This document shows, piece by piece, positions 41,650 to 51,054 of a DNA stretch of 64,000 bases; positions within the stretch are counted from its first letter, which is position 1; each line of letters begins with the position of its first letter. The notes beneath the pieces were generated by a model. It was not told the DNA's origin. It did not search any database and saw nothing but the letters and a program-made list of their open reading frames with translations. Position numbers and translations under genes: made by a program. The DNA comes from CAZGNZ01 sp964527215 (lineage in GTDB: Bacteria > Fidelibacterota > Marinisomatia > SCGC-AAA003-L08 > JACNLC01): contig CAZGNZ010000001.1 of assembly GCA_964527215.1 (NCBI GenBank), forward strand, positions 1 through 64,000. Reading direction: 5' to 3'.

Positions 41650-42158
41650 TGGGTCAGGTGTTTTTAGCGCTTGGATCCAATCTGGGCAATCGTTTAAATC
41701 ATCTGCAAACCGGTCTTGGTGAGCTGGAAATGCTGGGATGCACGATTTTCAGGGAATCTCCGGTGTATGAAACTCCGCCGATGTATTATCTGGACCAGAA
41801 CAAGTTTCTCAACCAGGTTGTTGAAATGGTTACATCCATGACTCCGATGGAACTGTTGGTCGCGGCCAAACAGGTAGAGCGCACGAACGGGCGCATCGAA
41901 AAAACATTCAGAAACGGTCCGCGCACTCTGGATATTGATATTCTGTGTTTTGACGCTCTGACACTGAGTGAACGACTTCTGGTCATTCCGCATCCTAAAA
42001 TTGCAGAGAGACGGTTTGTGCTTCAGCCCTGGAATGATATTGCACCTGGGTATATTGTGCCAGGATTGAACAAGACCGTTGCACAACTGTTGACAGATAC
42101 TTCGGATTGTTCAAAAATTTATCGGTATCATACCGACTTAATAAGTGAAATACAATGA
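41649..42158 (+). CDS. folK: HPPK (hydroxymethyl-dihydropterin pyrophosphokinase)
   Basis: FolK transfers pyrophosphate from ATP to the pterin made by FolB. The 169-residue protein has ALGSNLGNRLNHLQTGL at the N-terminus and FLNQVVEM in the pterin-binding region. The signature NGPRTLDIDILCF holds the catalytic Asp pair and IPHPKIAERRFVLQP follows. The end overlaps the kinase gene by four bases (ATGA). The folB-folK-dNK order is common in Bacteroidota relatives. Confidence 0.95.
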   Translation: MGQVFLALGSNLGNRLNHLQTGLGELEMLGCTIFRESPVYETPPMYYLDQNKFLNQVVEMVTSMTPMELLVAAKQVERTNGRIEKTFRNGPRTLDIDILCFDALTLSERLLVIPHPKIAERRFVLQPWNDIAPGYIVPGLNKTVAQLLTDTSDCSKIYRYHTDLISEIQ

Positions 42159-42799
42159 AATCTGCATATTATATCGCTATTGAAGGCACAATCGGTGTAG
42201 GCAAAACCAGCCTCGCCAAAATACTCACTGACCGTCTGGATGCCAGACTGATTGTTGAAGAGTTTGAGGAAAATCCGTTTCTGGCTGATTTCTACAGAAA
42301 ACCAGAGAGGTTTGCATTTCAGACGCAGCTGTTCTTCCTGCTGTCCAGATATCGACAGCAGCTGGAACTTCAGCAAATGGAGCTTTTCACAAAAGCGATC
42401 GTGTCAGATTATATGTTTGCCAAGGATCGGCTGTTTGCATCGCTGAATCTTGATGACAAGGAAATGTCCCTTTACAATTCCGTTGCCAATTTGCTGGAAA
42501 AAAATATTACATACCCGGATTTAGTCATATTCCTGCAGTCGGATACGGATCGGCTGATGGCCAATATTCGAAAACGCGGCCGGGAATATGAGGTAGATAT
42601 GGATTGGAAATACATTGACGCGTTGAATCAGATATACAATGAATATTTTTTCAGATATGATAAAAGTCCGCTGCTGATAATAAATACGAACGATATTGAT
42701 TTTGTGAACAATGACGAAGACCTGGAAGAAATTCTGAATTTCATTCGAACGCCCAGCAAAGGTACAAAGTTTTTCAATCCGATCAAGAGCATGTACTAG
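42155..42799 (+). CDS. Deoxynucleoside kinase (dAdo/dGuo kinase type)
   Basis: This 214-residue salvage kinase phosphorylates deoxynucleosides. Walker A is IEGTIGVGKTS (residues 9-19). The lid and DRS-type motifs appear as SDYMFAKDRLFA and IRKRGREYEV. Length and order match the dNK/dGK family. It is translationally coupled to folK. Substrate preference (purine or pyrimidine) cannot be read from the sequence. Confidence 0.92.
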   Translation: MKSAYYIAIEGTIGVGKTSLAKILTDRLDARLIVEEFEENPFLADFYRKPERFAFQTQLFFLLSRYRQQLELQQMELFTKAIVSDYMFAKDRLFASLNLDDKEMSLYNSVANLLEKNITYPDLVIFLQSDTDRLMANIRKRGREYEVDMDWKYIDALNQIYNEYFFRYDKSPLLIINTNDIDFVNNDEDLEEILNFIRTPSKGTKFFNPIKSMY

Positions 42800-42806
42800 A
42801 GGATGT

Positions 42807-42986
42807 ATGGGTAAAATTATTATTCTGGGATTGGTCTTATGGATGGCCTATACATGGCTAAAGGGTTTTCTAATCAAGAATGACCACCCGGACCGCATGT
42901 TCAAACGGCCTAGGCAGAGCAAAAACGGAAAGTCTCAGAAAGCAGGAATGGATATTCAGGATGCCGAATATGAGGAAATAGAATGA
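42807..42986 (+). CDS. 59-residue membrane micro-protein
   Basis: A complete small gene lies between the kinase and the dehydrogenase genes. It encodes one N-terminal membrane helix (MGKIILGLVLWMAYTWLKG without one Ile, residues 1-20) and a basic stretch (FKRPRQSKNGKSQK). The acidic end is DAEYEEIE. GAGG precedes the ATG by five bases, and its stop overlaps the next start as ATGA, which strongly supports translation. Small proteins with a helix and a DxEYEE-type C-terminus occur near folK in related bacteria, as far as I recall. Function unknown. Confidence 0.75.
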   Translation: MGKIIILGLVLWMAYTWLKGFLIKNDHPDRMFKRPRQSKNGKSQKAGMDIQDAEYEEIE

Positions 42987-44008
42987 AAGCTGTTCGCATT
43001 CATACGCATGGTGACACGAAGATGCTGAAAGTAGAGGATCTGACGGAACCTGTCATTTCCCCGGACAAGGTGAAAATTCAGATCAGGGCTGCTTCGCTTA
43101 ACCATCTGGATATTTGGGTGCGGAGGGGAATTCCAGGATTGTCACTGCCTTTGATCATGGGCTCGGACGGTGCCGGAGTTATCACAGAAGTTGGAAGCAG
43201 TGTATCAGGTTATCAGGTTGGAGACGAAGTGGTGATCCAGCCGAACTGTTTCTGCGGCAGCTGCCCATCCTGCCGGGCCGGGATGGAAAATTACTGCACT
43301 GACTATGGCATCATCGGAGAAACAGAACAGGGGGTTCAATGTGAATATACGGTACTGGACCCAATTAATGTCTATTCGAAACCGGACCATTTGAGTTTTA
43401 TCGAAGCAGCTTCGATGCCATTGGTTTTTCTGACGGCTTATGAGATGCTTGTACCAAGGGCAGGGCTGAAGGGCGGTGAGAATATCCTGATTTACGGCGG
43501 TACATCCGGTGTTGGCAGTGCAGCGATTCAGATTGCCAAAGACATTGGGGCAAAAATCGCTGCAACGGTTGGCAGTTCCCACAAAATGGATGCAGCATAC
43601 GAGATGGGCGCGGACCATGTGGTGGATCACAGCAGCCCGGACTGGATCGGAGATCTTCGGAAATTCTGTGGTCGCGGCGGGTTCAGCGTAATATTTGAAC
43701 ATGTTGGGAAAGCTACATGGGATGCCAGCATGAAACTGCTGGGTAAAGGGGGAAGACTGGTTACCTGCGGAGGAACGACAGGCCCTTTCGTAACAATCGA
43801 TTTACGCCATCTGTTTATGAAACAGCAATCTATACTCGGTTCAACAATGAGCTCGATGACGTCCTTTCGGACTGTGATGAAAAAAATCAATGAAAAGCGG
43901 TACCGGCCGTTTGTCGATCAGGTATTTCCATTCAGTAAAATCAGGGAAGCTCACAGCTGGCTTGAGAACCGCCGACAGATCGGGAAAGTTGTTGTGGTTC
44001 CTGATTAG
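42983..44008 (+). CDS. Zinc-binding alcohol dehydrogenase (MDR family, quinone-oxidoreductase-like)
   Basis: This 341-residue oxidoreductase has a GroES-like N-terminal domain and a Rossmann domain with IYGGTSGVGSAAIQIAK. It has the structural zinc cysteines in CFCGSCPSCRAGMENYC. The usual catalytic Cys and His are replaced by NHLDIWVRRG and MGSDGAG, so the catalytic zinc is probably absent and the reaction may be quinone- or enoyl-type reduction. It overlaps the micro-protein gene by four bases. Substrate unknown. Confidence 0.88.
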   Translation: MKAVRIHTHGDTKMLKVEDLTEPVISPDKVKIQIRAASLNHLDIWVRRGIPGLSLPLIMGSDGAGVITEVGSSVSGYQVGDEVVIQPNCFCGSCPSCRAGMENYCTDYGIIGETEQGVQCEYTVLDPINVYSKPDHLSFIEAASMPLVFLTAYEMLVPRAGLKGGENILIYGGTSGVGSAAIQIAKDIGAKIAATVGSSHKMDAAYEMGADHVVDHSSPDWIGDLRKFCGRGGFSVIFEHVGKATWDASMKLLGKGGRLVTCGGTTGPFVTIDLRHLFMKQQSILGSTMSSMTSFRTVMKKINEKRYRPFVDQVFPFSKIREAHSWLENRRQIGKVVVVPD

Positions 44009-44027
44009 GAACAGGAGGATGGATTAA

Positions 44028-44411
44028 ATGAAGATGCCGGAAAAACATGTATTCATCTGTACAAATGAAAGAACACCCACCGGACCAAAGCAGAGCTGCG
44101 GAATGGCAGGGGGGCACGATATCCGGATTGCTCTGAAAAAGGAACTTGCCAGAAGGGGGATGCTGTCACAGGTCCGCTCCAGCAAGTCAGGCTGCCTGGG
44201 CACCTGCGAGATGGGGCCGACAATGGTCATTTATCCGCAGGGAGTCTGGTATAAAAGGGTGAAGGTGGAAGACATACCGGAAATCGTGGAAAAAACCATC
44301 ATTCGGAATCAGATCATAGACCGGCTCATTTTCAAACAGCAGGATTGGATCACATGTCGGGGAGAGACTCCGCAAAATGTAACCGATGATGATAAGGGGG
44401 CAGGTCAGTGA
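44028..44411 (+). CDS. Thioredoxin-like [2Fe-2S] ferredoxin
   Basis: This 127-residue protein opens HVFICTNERTPTGPKQSCG with two Cys about 13 apart. SGCLGTCEMGPTMVIYPQGVWY supplies the second Cys pair. Four Cys in that pattern are the ligands of the [2Fe-2S] cluster in the thioredoxin-like ferredoxin family (Aquifex Fdx4 type). The tail after about residue 95 is not conserved. AGGAGG precedes the ATG. It may carry electrons for a neighbouring oxidoreductase, but that is inference. It overlaps the next gene by four bases. Confidence 0.88.
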   Translation: MKMPEKHVFICTNERTPTGPKQSCGMAGGHDIRIALKKELARRGMLSQVRSSKSGCLGTCEMGPTMVIYPQGVWYKRVKVEDIPEIVEKTIIRNQIIDRLIFKQQDWITCRGETPQNVTDDDKGAGQ

Positions 44412-44917
44412 GATTTATCCTGTCAGTATCATTTGCTCTCTGCATTCAGATTATATCCGCTGCCGGGCATCATGGAATTGCTTTCCGCATGTATGAAGAG
44501 GGGACCGCACTGCAGTATTCCTTTACCAGCTATTTCACACAGGTTTGGCACGGTAACTTTACAACCGGCATTCATTTTGAGCAGGACGGGCGTGCCATTG
44601 ATCCTTTCACGGGGGAGGAATATCCCAGGCGGCAGCGAACGTTTCTCCCTGTAATAATTGGGATTGAAAGAGTGCTTTTTCAGGATTCTATGGCTGGAAG
44701 TTTCCGTCCGATTCTGTTTGCCGAAGCAGGTGAAGTCGGAGATTTTTCCGGAAAGCGGTTTTGGGATCGGGAAATAGTCTGGACTCCCATGTTTGCTGCA
44801 GGCGCCGGAGTACAGTTCACGGCAGGCAGCACACGGAACCGTATGACAATCGGGCGCTTGAGCAGCAGACAGCTTGAGGGAAACATCGTCATGGAATTGA
44901 CCATATACTGGAAGTAA
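44408..44917 (+). CDS. Exported, probably outer-membrane, protein of unknown function
   Basis: This 169-residue protein starts at GTG (GTGA overlap with the ferredoxin stop) and has a signal peptide (about 1-19, cut after SAAG). The mature part is rich in alternating hydrophobic residues and ends in MELTIYWK, like a small beta-barrel. RTFLPVIIGIERVLFQD and PMFAAGAGVQF suggest strands facing the membrane. No family was recognised. Confidence 0.65.
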   Translation: MRFILSVSFALCIQIISAAGHHGIAFRMYEEGTALQYSFTSYFTQVWHGNFTTGIHFEQDGRAIDPFTGEEYPRRQRTFLPVIIGIERVLFQDSMAGSFRPILFAEAGEVGDFSGKRFWDREIVWTPMFAAGAGVQFTAGSTRNRMTIGRLSSRQLEGNIVMELTIYWK

Positions 44918-44927
44918 AGGAGTATTT

Positions 44928-45269
44928 ATGGATGGATGCATTTTTTGTAAAATTATCAACAGGGAAATTCCAGCGGATGTCATTGCTGAGTCGGAGACTG
45001 CCCTGGCATTCAGAGATATCAATCCCCAGGCACCGGTGCATTTTCTGGTTATCCCCAAAAAGCATATAGCGTCCGCACTGGATTTGGAACAGCACAAAAC
45101 GGTTTTGAATGAGTTATCGGAACTGGCCGTTCAGGCTGCCAGGCTGGAAGGAATTGATAATTCCGGATTTCGATGGATTATTAATACCGGTAAAGAGGGC
45201 GGTCAGGATGTTGACCATCTTCATATGCACGTTCTCGGCGGTCGCCGACTGACCTGGCCACCGGGATAA
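44928..45269 (+). CDS. HIT family nucleotide hydrolase (HinT-like)
   Basis: This 113-residue protein has the full HIT signature HLHMHVLGG with the catalytic triad-type His97, His99 and His101. The N-terminus CIFCKIINREIPADVI supplies the Cys pair seen in HinT proteins. It hydrolyses nucleoside phosphoramidates in characterised relatives. AAAGGAG precedes the ATG. It follows the unknown exported protein by 10 bases and ends before smc, so it is probably the last gene of the 41-45 kb run. Confidence 0.95.
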   Translation: MDGCIFCKIINREIPADVIAESETALAFRDINPQAPVHFLVIPKKHIASALDLEQHKTVLNELSELAVQAARLEGIDNSGFRWIINTGKEGGQDVDHLHMHVLGGRRLTWPPG

Positions 45270-45338
45270 ATATTCATTTTCTCTTAAAAAAAATTGGCAG
45301 ATACTGATCAAATTTACAGGAATTCCTGCGGAATCTGA

Positions 45339-48300
45339 ATGTATATATCAAAACTTAATATTCACGGCTTTAAATCTTTTCTGAACAAAACCGAACTGAC
45401 ATTTGGTGAAGGAATCACAACGGTCGTAGGTCCGAACGGGTGTGGTAAGTCCAATATTGTTGATGCCATTCGATGGATTCTTGGTGAACAGAAAATCAGA
45501 ACACTTCGCACAACCAAAATGGAGGATGTGATTTTCAACGGCGCTAAGTTCCAGAAACCGCTGGGATTTTGTGAGGTTTCGCTGACTATTCACAACAACA
45601 AAGGCCGTTTGCCGATTGAATATACCGCTTTGGAAATCACCCGGCGCTATTACCGCAGCGGGGAGAGCGAATACCTGATGAACCGTGTTCCCTGCCGACT
45701 GAAAGATATCACCAATCTCTTTCTTGATTCGGGGATGGGTGCCGATGCTTATTCGGTAATCGAACTAAAGATGATCGATTCCATCCTATCGCAGAATCCT
45801 GTGGAAAGACGCCGTCTTTTTGAGGAAGCAGCCGGTATCAATCATTATAAAATGCAGCGCCAGTCTGCAATCCGGAAGCTGGAGACCACGCGCACCGATC
45901 TTGATCGGATTCGGGATATCATCTCAGAGGTGGATACAACGGTGCGGAATCTGCGTCTCCAGCTGAAAAGGTTCGAACGCCACAAAAAACTCAGTGCTCA
46001 GCTTGAATCATCCGAGATCCTGCTGGCACAGGCGCGCATCCAAATGCTGGACCAGAAACTGCATCCGCTGCAGGAGAAAGAACAGATAAAGCGGAATGAT
46101 CACCAGCGCATGAGCGGACAGATGGACTTGGATGAGTCCCTGGTTGAAAATCTGAAAAGAGACCATGATAATTCAAAACAGGATCTGGAACTGGCTACTC
46201 GCCAGCTGAGAGAACTGGAATCCGGACTTCAGGACGTCAACAGCAGTCTGCTGGTAGCAATTGAACAGAAAAAAGCCCATGAGCTGCGTATTCAACAGTA
46301 TGCAGATGAGAAAATTCAGACCAGTTCCCGCATTGACACACTTGCAGAACAAAACCTGGAGCTGAATGAGAAGCTGAATTCCATGACGCCGCATATTGAG
46401 CAGATACAGGACGAATTCCGCAAAAAGAAAACGCAGTTTGAAAAAATTGAATCGGAATATGACAGTATTCAGGCTGAACTTAATACTGCCCGCAGCCGCT
46501 ATGATACCCACCTCAGAAATCTTCGAAACAGCGAAGGAGAGTTCCACCGCACCAAAGCAATACTCGACGAAAAGCAGAGTCAACTGGGCAGCATCCAGGA
46601 AACCCGAGAAGTAAATGGTAAGAAACGTGGAACGCTGTCTCTTGATCTTGCGGCGGTACAACAGAAAATCAAAGAACAGGAACGTGTTAACGGACAGATA
46701 ACCCTGGAACTGGAGAAACTTCAGGAGACACAGACCGGGCTGGAAGATGTCATTGTTGACAAAAAAGAACTGCTGTTAAAAAAACGCGGTGAACTGAGCC
46801 AATGCGAGAATCAGCACAAATTTCTGAAAAACATCGTTGTACGTCATGAGGGAAAGGCTCCCGGTACGAAATATATCTGTGAGCATCCTCAGGAGTTTGA
46901 CGATGTTCAGGGACTGATTTCTGACGTGCTGACTGTGGACCAGGATTATCGGAAAGCTGTTGAGACAGCATTAGGCGATGTTATTAATGCCGTCATTGTA
47001 ACGGATTACGAGGCTGCCTGCAGGATTATTGAACAACTTCATAACATCAATCCGGATTATAATGTGGAGTTGGTCCCGCTGGCGGAAATTCCTGACATTG
47101 AACCAGTCCTCGGTGCCGAATCCCATCCTCCGCTGAGTGATTTTATTCAGTGTGGTGATGAATATAAAAAATTATTCCGTTTTCTGCTTGGACATATCGT
47201 TGCTGTGGAGCACCCGCGGGAGGTGGATATCCGGCAGAATTATGAAACGGCGTGTGGCTGGGTCACTATGGATGGAGAGGTGATGGGACAGCTTCCGATC
47301 GTAAAATCCGGCAAACCGCAGATTGAACCCATCATCGGCCGCAGTCAAAAAATACAGAAACTGTCCGATCAGGTTTCAATTCTGAAAGACGTTATCGTCC
47401 AGCTGAATGAAGATATTCGAAAAACCAGCACGGACGCGGATGATATTCGAAAAAAAGTCAGCCAGAAATCTCTTGAACTGGATAAGCAGGTTCAGCAGCT
47501 GAATATCTGCGACAGGGACTGTTCACGCCTGCAGTATTCTGAAACTCATTTGACGGATACCATCAAAGCGCTGGACCGGCAGTATCTTGAACAAAAATCG
47601 CTGATCGGGCAGTTTGGCGACCGTTATAACACGCTGGGTCAGGAAATTCGTGAACTGCAGTCTGAATCTGCCCGGCTCAAGAATGTCCTGGAAAACACAC
47701 AGAAAAAAACCGAGGTGTTTCAGCAGGAGAGAAATCGCCATCAGCAGCAGCTGCAGGATGCCAGAATTCAGCTGGTTGAAGTCCAGAAAGAGCAGGAGGG
47801 CTATCGGTATCGTTTGAGAGCAACAGAAGATCAGAAGGAGGAGCTTCAGCGGCGTATTCGAAAGATTCAGGCAGAAACTGAAACACTTATAAAAAAGGTC
47901 GAATATCTGTCCCAATCCATCAAATCCAGTGAGGTTCAGAAAAATGGACTGCTGAAGGACCGCGATCAGAAACTACGCGACCGAAACAGTCTGGAAGAAC
48001 GATATAATAAATTGTATGAAGAACTTCAGAATCTTCAGCATAGAATTCGCCATCAGCAGAAGATCAGGGAAGATAATCTGCAGCAGATCCAGCAATTTGA
48101 GATTCAGATTGCTGATCTGAAAAAGGAAAAAGAATTCATTGTTCAGCGAATTCAGGAGAAATACCAGTGCGGGGTTCCCTCGCAGGTTTTGAATCTGGAT
48201 GAAATCAATGTGGATGAATTGAGCGGTTCAATTGAATCGATTGACCGTTCGCTGGCACGGATCGGACCTGTCAATATGGCGGTCGAAGACGAGTACAATC

Positions 48301-48884
48301 GGGAAAATGAACGGCTTTCATTTCTCCAGGACCAGCTTTCGGATCTGGTGGAAGCAGAATCCGATGTCGTCAAAACCATTGAAGAAATTGATGGTGAAGC
48401 CCGATCTAAGTTTCGTGAGACCTTTGCCAAAGTTTCTGAGAATTTCAAAAATACGTATGCGATGTTTTTCGAAGGCGGGGAAGCCCACATTCGTCTGAGT
48501 GGATCGGAAGATCCGCTTGAAGCGGAAATACAGATTATCGCCCGGCCTCCCGGGAAAAAAACCCAGACACTGCGAATGCTTTCTGCAGGAGAAAAAGCCC
48601 TCACTGCAATAGCAATGCTTTTTGCCATCTACCTTGTGAAACCCAGTCCCTTCTGTATTCTGGATGAGGTAGATGCACCGCTGGACGACAATAACATTGG
48701 AAAATTCACCTCGGTACTGCGGCAGTTTTCAAATGAAACTCAGTTTATCGTTGTCACACATAACAAGCTGACAATGGAGGAAGCGGATTATCTCTATGGC
48801 GTGACTCAACAGGAGGAAGGTGTATCCACAGTGGTTTCCGTCAATTTCAGAGATAATCCTGTATCAGAATCCGCAACTGCCTGA
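45339..48884 (+). CDS. smc: Chromosome segregation protein SMC
   Basis: SMC is the ATPase arm of bacterial condensin and organises the chromosome with ScpA and ScpB. The 1181-residue length is standard. Walker A is GPNGCGKS (31-38). Two coiled coils (about 165-500 and 670-1010) flank a hinge (about 515-650, with VQGLISDVLTVDQDYRKAVETALGD trimmed at both ends). The C-terminal head has the signature LSAGEKALTAIA and Walker B PFCILDEVDAPLD. The D-loop follows. No scpA or scpB lies nearby. A short AT-rich gap of 69 bases precedes it. Confidence 0.97.
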   Translation: MYISKLNIHGFKSFLNKTELTFGEGITTVVGPNGCGKSNIVDAIRWILGEQKIRTLRTTKMEDVIFNGAKFQKPLGFCEVSLTIHNNKGRLPIEYTALEITRRYYRSGESEYLMNRVPCRLKDITNLFLDSGMGADAYSVIELKMIDSILSQNPVERRRLFEEAAGINHYKMQRQSAIRKLETTRTDLDRIRDIISEVDTTVRNLRLQLKRFERHKKLSAQLESSEILLAQARIQMLDQKLHPLQEKEQIKRNDHQRMSGQMDLDESLVENLKRDHDNSKQDLELATRQLRELESGLQDVNSSLLVAIEQKKAHELRIQQYADEKIQTSSRIDTLAEQNLELNEKLNSMTPHIEQIQDEFRKKKTQFEKIESEYDSIQAELNTARSRYDTHLRNLRNSEGEFHRTKAILDEKQSQLGSIQETREVNGKKRGTLSLDLAAVQQKIKEQERVNGQITLELEKLQETQTGLEDVIVDKKELLLKKRGELSQCENQHKFLKNIVVRHEGKAPGTKYICEHPQEFDDVQGLISDVLTVDQDYRKAVETALGDVINAVIVTDYEAACRIIEQLHNINPDYNVELVPLAEIPDIEPVLGAESHPPLSDFIQCGDEYKKLFRFLLGHIVAVEHPREVDIRQNYETACGWVTMDGEVMGQLPIVKSGKPQIEPIIGRSQKIQKLSDQVSILKDVIVQLNEDIRKTSTDADDIRKKVSQKSLELDKQVQQLNICDRDCSRLQYSETHLTDTIKALDRQYLEQKSLIGQFGDRYNTLGQEIRELQSESARLKNVLENTQKKTEVFQQERNRHQQQLQDARIQLVEVQKEQEGYRYRLRATEDQKEELQRRIRKIQAETETLIKKVEYLSQSIKSSEVQKNGLLKDRDQKLRDRNSLEERYNKLYEELQNLQHRIRHQQKIREDNLQQIQQFEIQIADLKKEKEFIVQRIQEKYQCGVPSQVLNLDEINVDELSGSIESIDRSLARIGPVNMAVEDEYNRENERLSFLQDQLSDLVEAESDVVKTIEEIDGEARSKFRETFAKVSENFKNTYAMFFEGGEAHIRLSGSEDPLEAEIQIIARPPGKKTQTLRMLSAGEKALTAIAMLFAIYLVKPSPFCILDEVDAPLDDNNIGKFTSVLRQFSNETQFIVVTHNKLTMEEADYLYGVTQQEEGVSTVVSVNFRDNPVSESATA

Positions 48885-49038
48885 CGGAGAATCAAGCAGC
48901 AGCGAATAACCGGTCGCTCATTGATTTATCATAAACCAGGGTATTGCACTGCATTGGCTGCCGGATGCTCAGAAGAAATCGAATTCTGGATATTTCATAG
49001 CGCTGGACTGTGATGTACGCCAAGGAAATATAATTGTA

Positions 49039-49764
49039 ATGAACGATGTCAATTCAATTCTAACCGGTCTGTTTCATTCAGCAGAAAATCTGCTTTTTCC
49101 CCAATTCTGCAGTCAATGCGGTAAACTCCTATCATCAGAAGAAACCGCGGTTTGCCGAGACTGTCTGGATCTGATTGACTCATCCGGACTGGGCAATTGG
49201 ATCATGCATATTACAACCCGTCGAAACCTGGATTTTGCTTTTTCGGTTTTCTGGTTTGATCGGCTGCTACAGGAACTGATACACCTCATTAAATACCAGA
49301 ATCGAACAGACATCATCCAGTTGCTGACCGATCTGGCTGCGCATCGAATGGGGGATGATGTGTCTTCGGCAGTTCCGAATGTGCTGATTCCTGTTCCGCT
49401 GCACCCGGTAAAGTATCGTGAGCGGGGTTTCAATCAGGCAGAACTGATTGCCCGCCGCTTCGGTAGATTTCTCAAAGTGCCTGTGAATTCGAAAATACTG
49501 ACCCGAAAACACTGGACGCGGTCACAAACACAGCTTTCGGCTGCAGAGCGCAGGGAAAATACTCGAAATGCTTTTGCAGTAAAAAGACCGCTGGATGGAA
49601 AACGTGTTCTGCTGATTGATGATGTACTGACTACCGGTGCGACTGCAAGTGCCGGCGCGGCGGCACTGAAAAGGGCGGGTGCATCATGGGTGGGAATCCT
49701 GACCCTGTGCACGCCAAGGATCGATAAATCCGATCCTCCGCAGAGTGATCATATGAACAGTTGA
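49039..49764 (+). CDS. comF: ComF family phosphoribosyltransferase-like protein
   Basis: This 241-residue protein has an N-terminal zinc finger (Cys24, Cys27, Cys39, Cys42) and a C-terminal phosphoribosyltransferase fold with the PRPP loop VLLIDDVLTTGATA near residue 195. RERGFNQAELIAR is the family's central motif. ComF is needed for DNA uptake in naturally competent bacteria and is widespread elsewhere with unclear role. A 154-bp gap separates it from smc, in which I see nothing notable. Confidence 0.9.
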   Translation: MNDVNSILTGLFHSAENLLFPQFCSQCGKLLSSEETAVCRDCLDLIDSSGLGNWIMHITTRRNLDFAFSVFWFDRLLQELIHLIKYQNRTDIIQLLTDLAAHRMGDDVSSAVPNVLIPVPLHPVKYRERGFNQAELIARRFGRFLKVPVNSKILTRKHWTRSQTQLSAAERRENTRNAFAVKRPLDGKRVLLIDDVLTTGATASAGAAALKRAGASWVGILTLCTPRIDKSDPPQSDHMNS

Positions 49765-49863
49765 AGTGACCTGACAGGATTCTGATACTTAACAGGTTTA
49801 AAAGAATTTGGAATTTGATTAATGATACTCTCAAATTTAGGGCTCAATTATTAGCATGAAACT

Positions 49864-51054
49864 ATGAAAAAGCTTGCAGAAATAAAATTGAAGGACCAAA
49901 AGGTTCTGATACGTGTGGATTTTAATGTGCCTTTGCTGGATGGTGTGGTTGCAAACGATTTCCGGATTCGGGCCGCACTGCCGACCATAAAGCACTGTCT
50001 TGTACAGGGTGCTTCAGTCGTTCTGATGTCGCATCTGGGACGTCCAAAGGGAAAGGCAGTTCCGGAGATGTCCTTGGAACCGGTTGCAGAGGTTCTTGAA
50101 GAGTATTTGGGCTGCACTGTTCATTTTTCCGATGACTGCATTTCTGAAGACGCTGTTGAGTTTTCAAAGAGTCTGAAGCCCGGTGAAGTACATCTGCTGG
50201 AAAATCTTCGTTTTCATACGGGGGAAACCAAAAACATTCCCGAGTTTGCCAAAAAGCTTGCCCAGCACGGCAGCGTCTATATCAATGATGCATTTGGAAC
50301 TGCTCATCGAGCCCATGCATCAAATGTCGGTGTTCTGGAGTATATGCCGGTAGCGGCGGCCGGAAAGCTTCTGGAAAAAGAACGAACCTATTTATCCGAT
50401 GCCATACGAAATCCGGAAAAACCATTGGCTGTATTACTGGGCGGTGCAAAAGTCAGCGGTAAAATTGAGTTGATAAAGAACCTGATGAATACCGCCGATT
50501 CCATTCTGGTCGGTGGAGCAATGGCATATACGTTTCTGAAGGTTCAGGGGAAAAAAGTCGGCGGCTCACGAATCGATGATGAAAATCTGGACGTGGCGGA
50601 AGAGCTGCTGCAGTTATCAAAACAAAAAGGCGTAAATATTGAACTTCCCAGTGATGTGGTTGCAGCACCGGAAATTTCTGACGATGCCCCTTTCCGTGTA
50701 ATTGATCTGGAGGAATTTGAAGACGATGAAATGGGATTGGATATTGGTCCGGAAACAGCCATGCGTTTCGGAGCAATCCTGTCTGATGCCAAAACCATCC
50801 TCTGGAACGGTCCGGTAGGTGTATTTGAATTAACCAATTTTGCCACTGGAACCCAGGCGATCATATCTGCCATTCAGGCCACCACAGAGATGGGTGCCGT
50901 TTCTATCGTGGGGGGTGGGGATACCGCAGCGGCCATTGAAGATTTCAACGGGCAGGAAGGATTTACCCATATTTCCACTGGCGGGGGTGCATCACTCGAA
51001 CTTCTGAGCGGTGCGTATTTACCGGCGTTTAAAGTATTGGATGAAAATGAGTAG
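49864..51054 (+). CDS. pgk: Phosphoglycerate kinase
   Basis: The glycolytic enzyme forms ATP from 1,3-bisphosphoglycerate. The 396-residue chain has RVDFNVPLLDG near residue 18, LMSHLGRPKG near 58 and ENLRFHTGETKN near 116. AVLLGGAKVSGKIELI, WNGPVGVFE and the nucleotide loop SIVGGGDTAAAIE complete it. The end overlaps tpiA by eight bases, so the two glycolytic enzymes are co-expressed. Confidence 0.98.
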   Translation: MKKLAEIKLKDQKVLIRVDFNVPLLDGVVANDFRIRAALPTIKHCLVQGASVVLMSHLGRPKGKAVPEMSLEPVAEVLEEYLGCTVHFSDDCISEDAVEFSKSLKPGEVHLLENLRFHTGETKNIPEFAKKLAQHGSVYINDAFGTAHRAHASNVGVLEYMPVAAAGKLLEKERTYLSDAIRNPEKPLAVLLGGAKVSGKIELIKNLMNTADSILVGGAMAYTFLKVQGKKVGGSRIDDENLDVAEELLQLSKQKGVNIELPSDVVAAPEISDDAPFRVIDLEEFEDDEMGLDIGPETAMRFGAILSDAKTILWNGPVGVFELTNFATGTQAIISAIQATTEMGAVSIVGGGDTAAAIEDFNGQEGFTHISTGGGASLELLSGAYLPAFKVLDENE

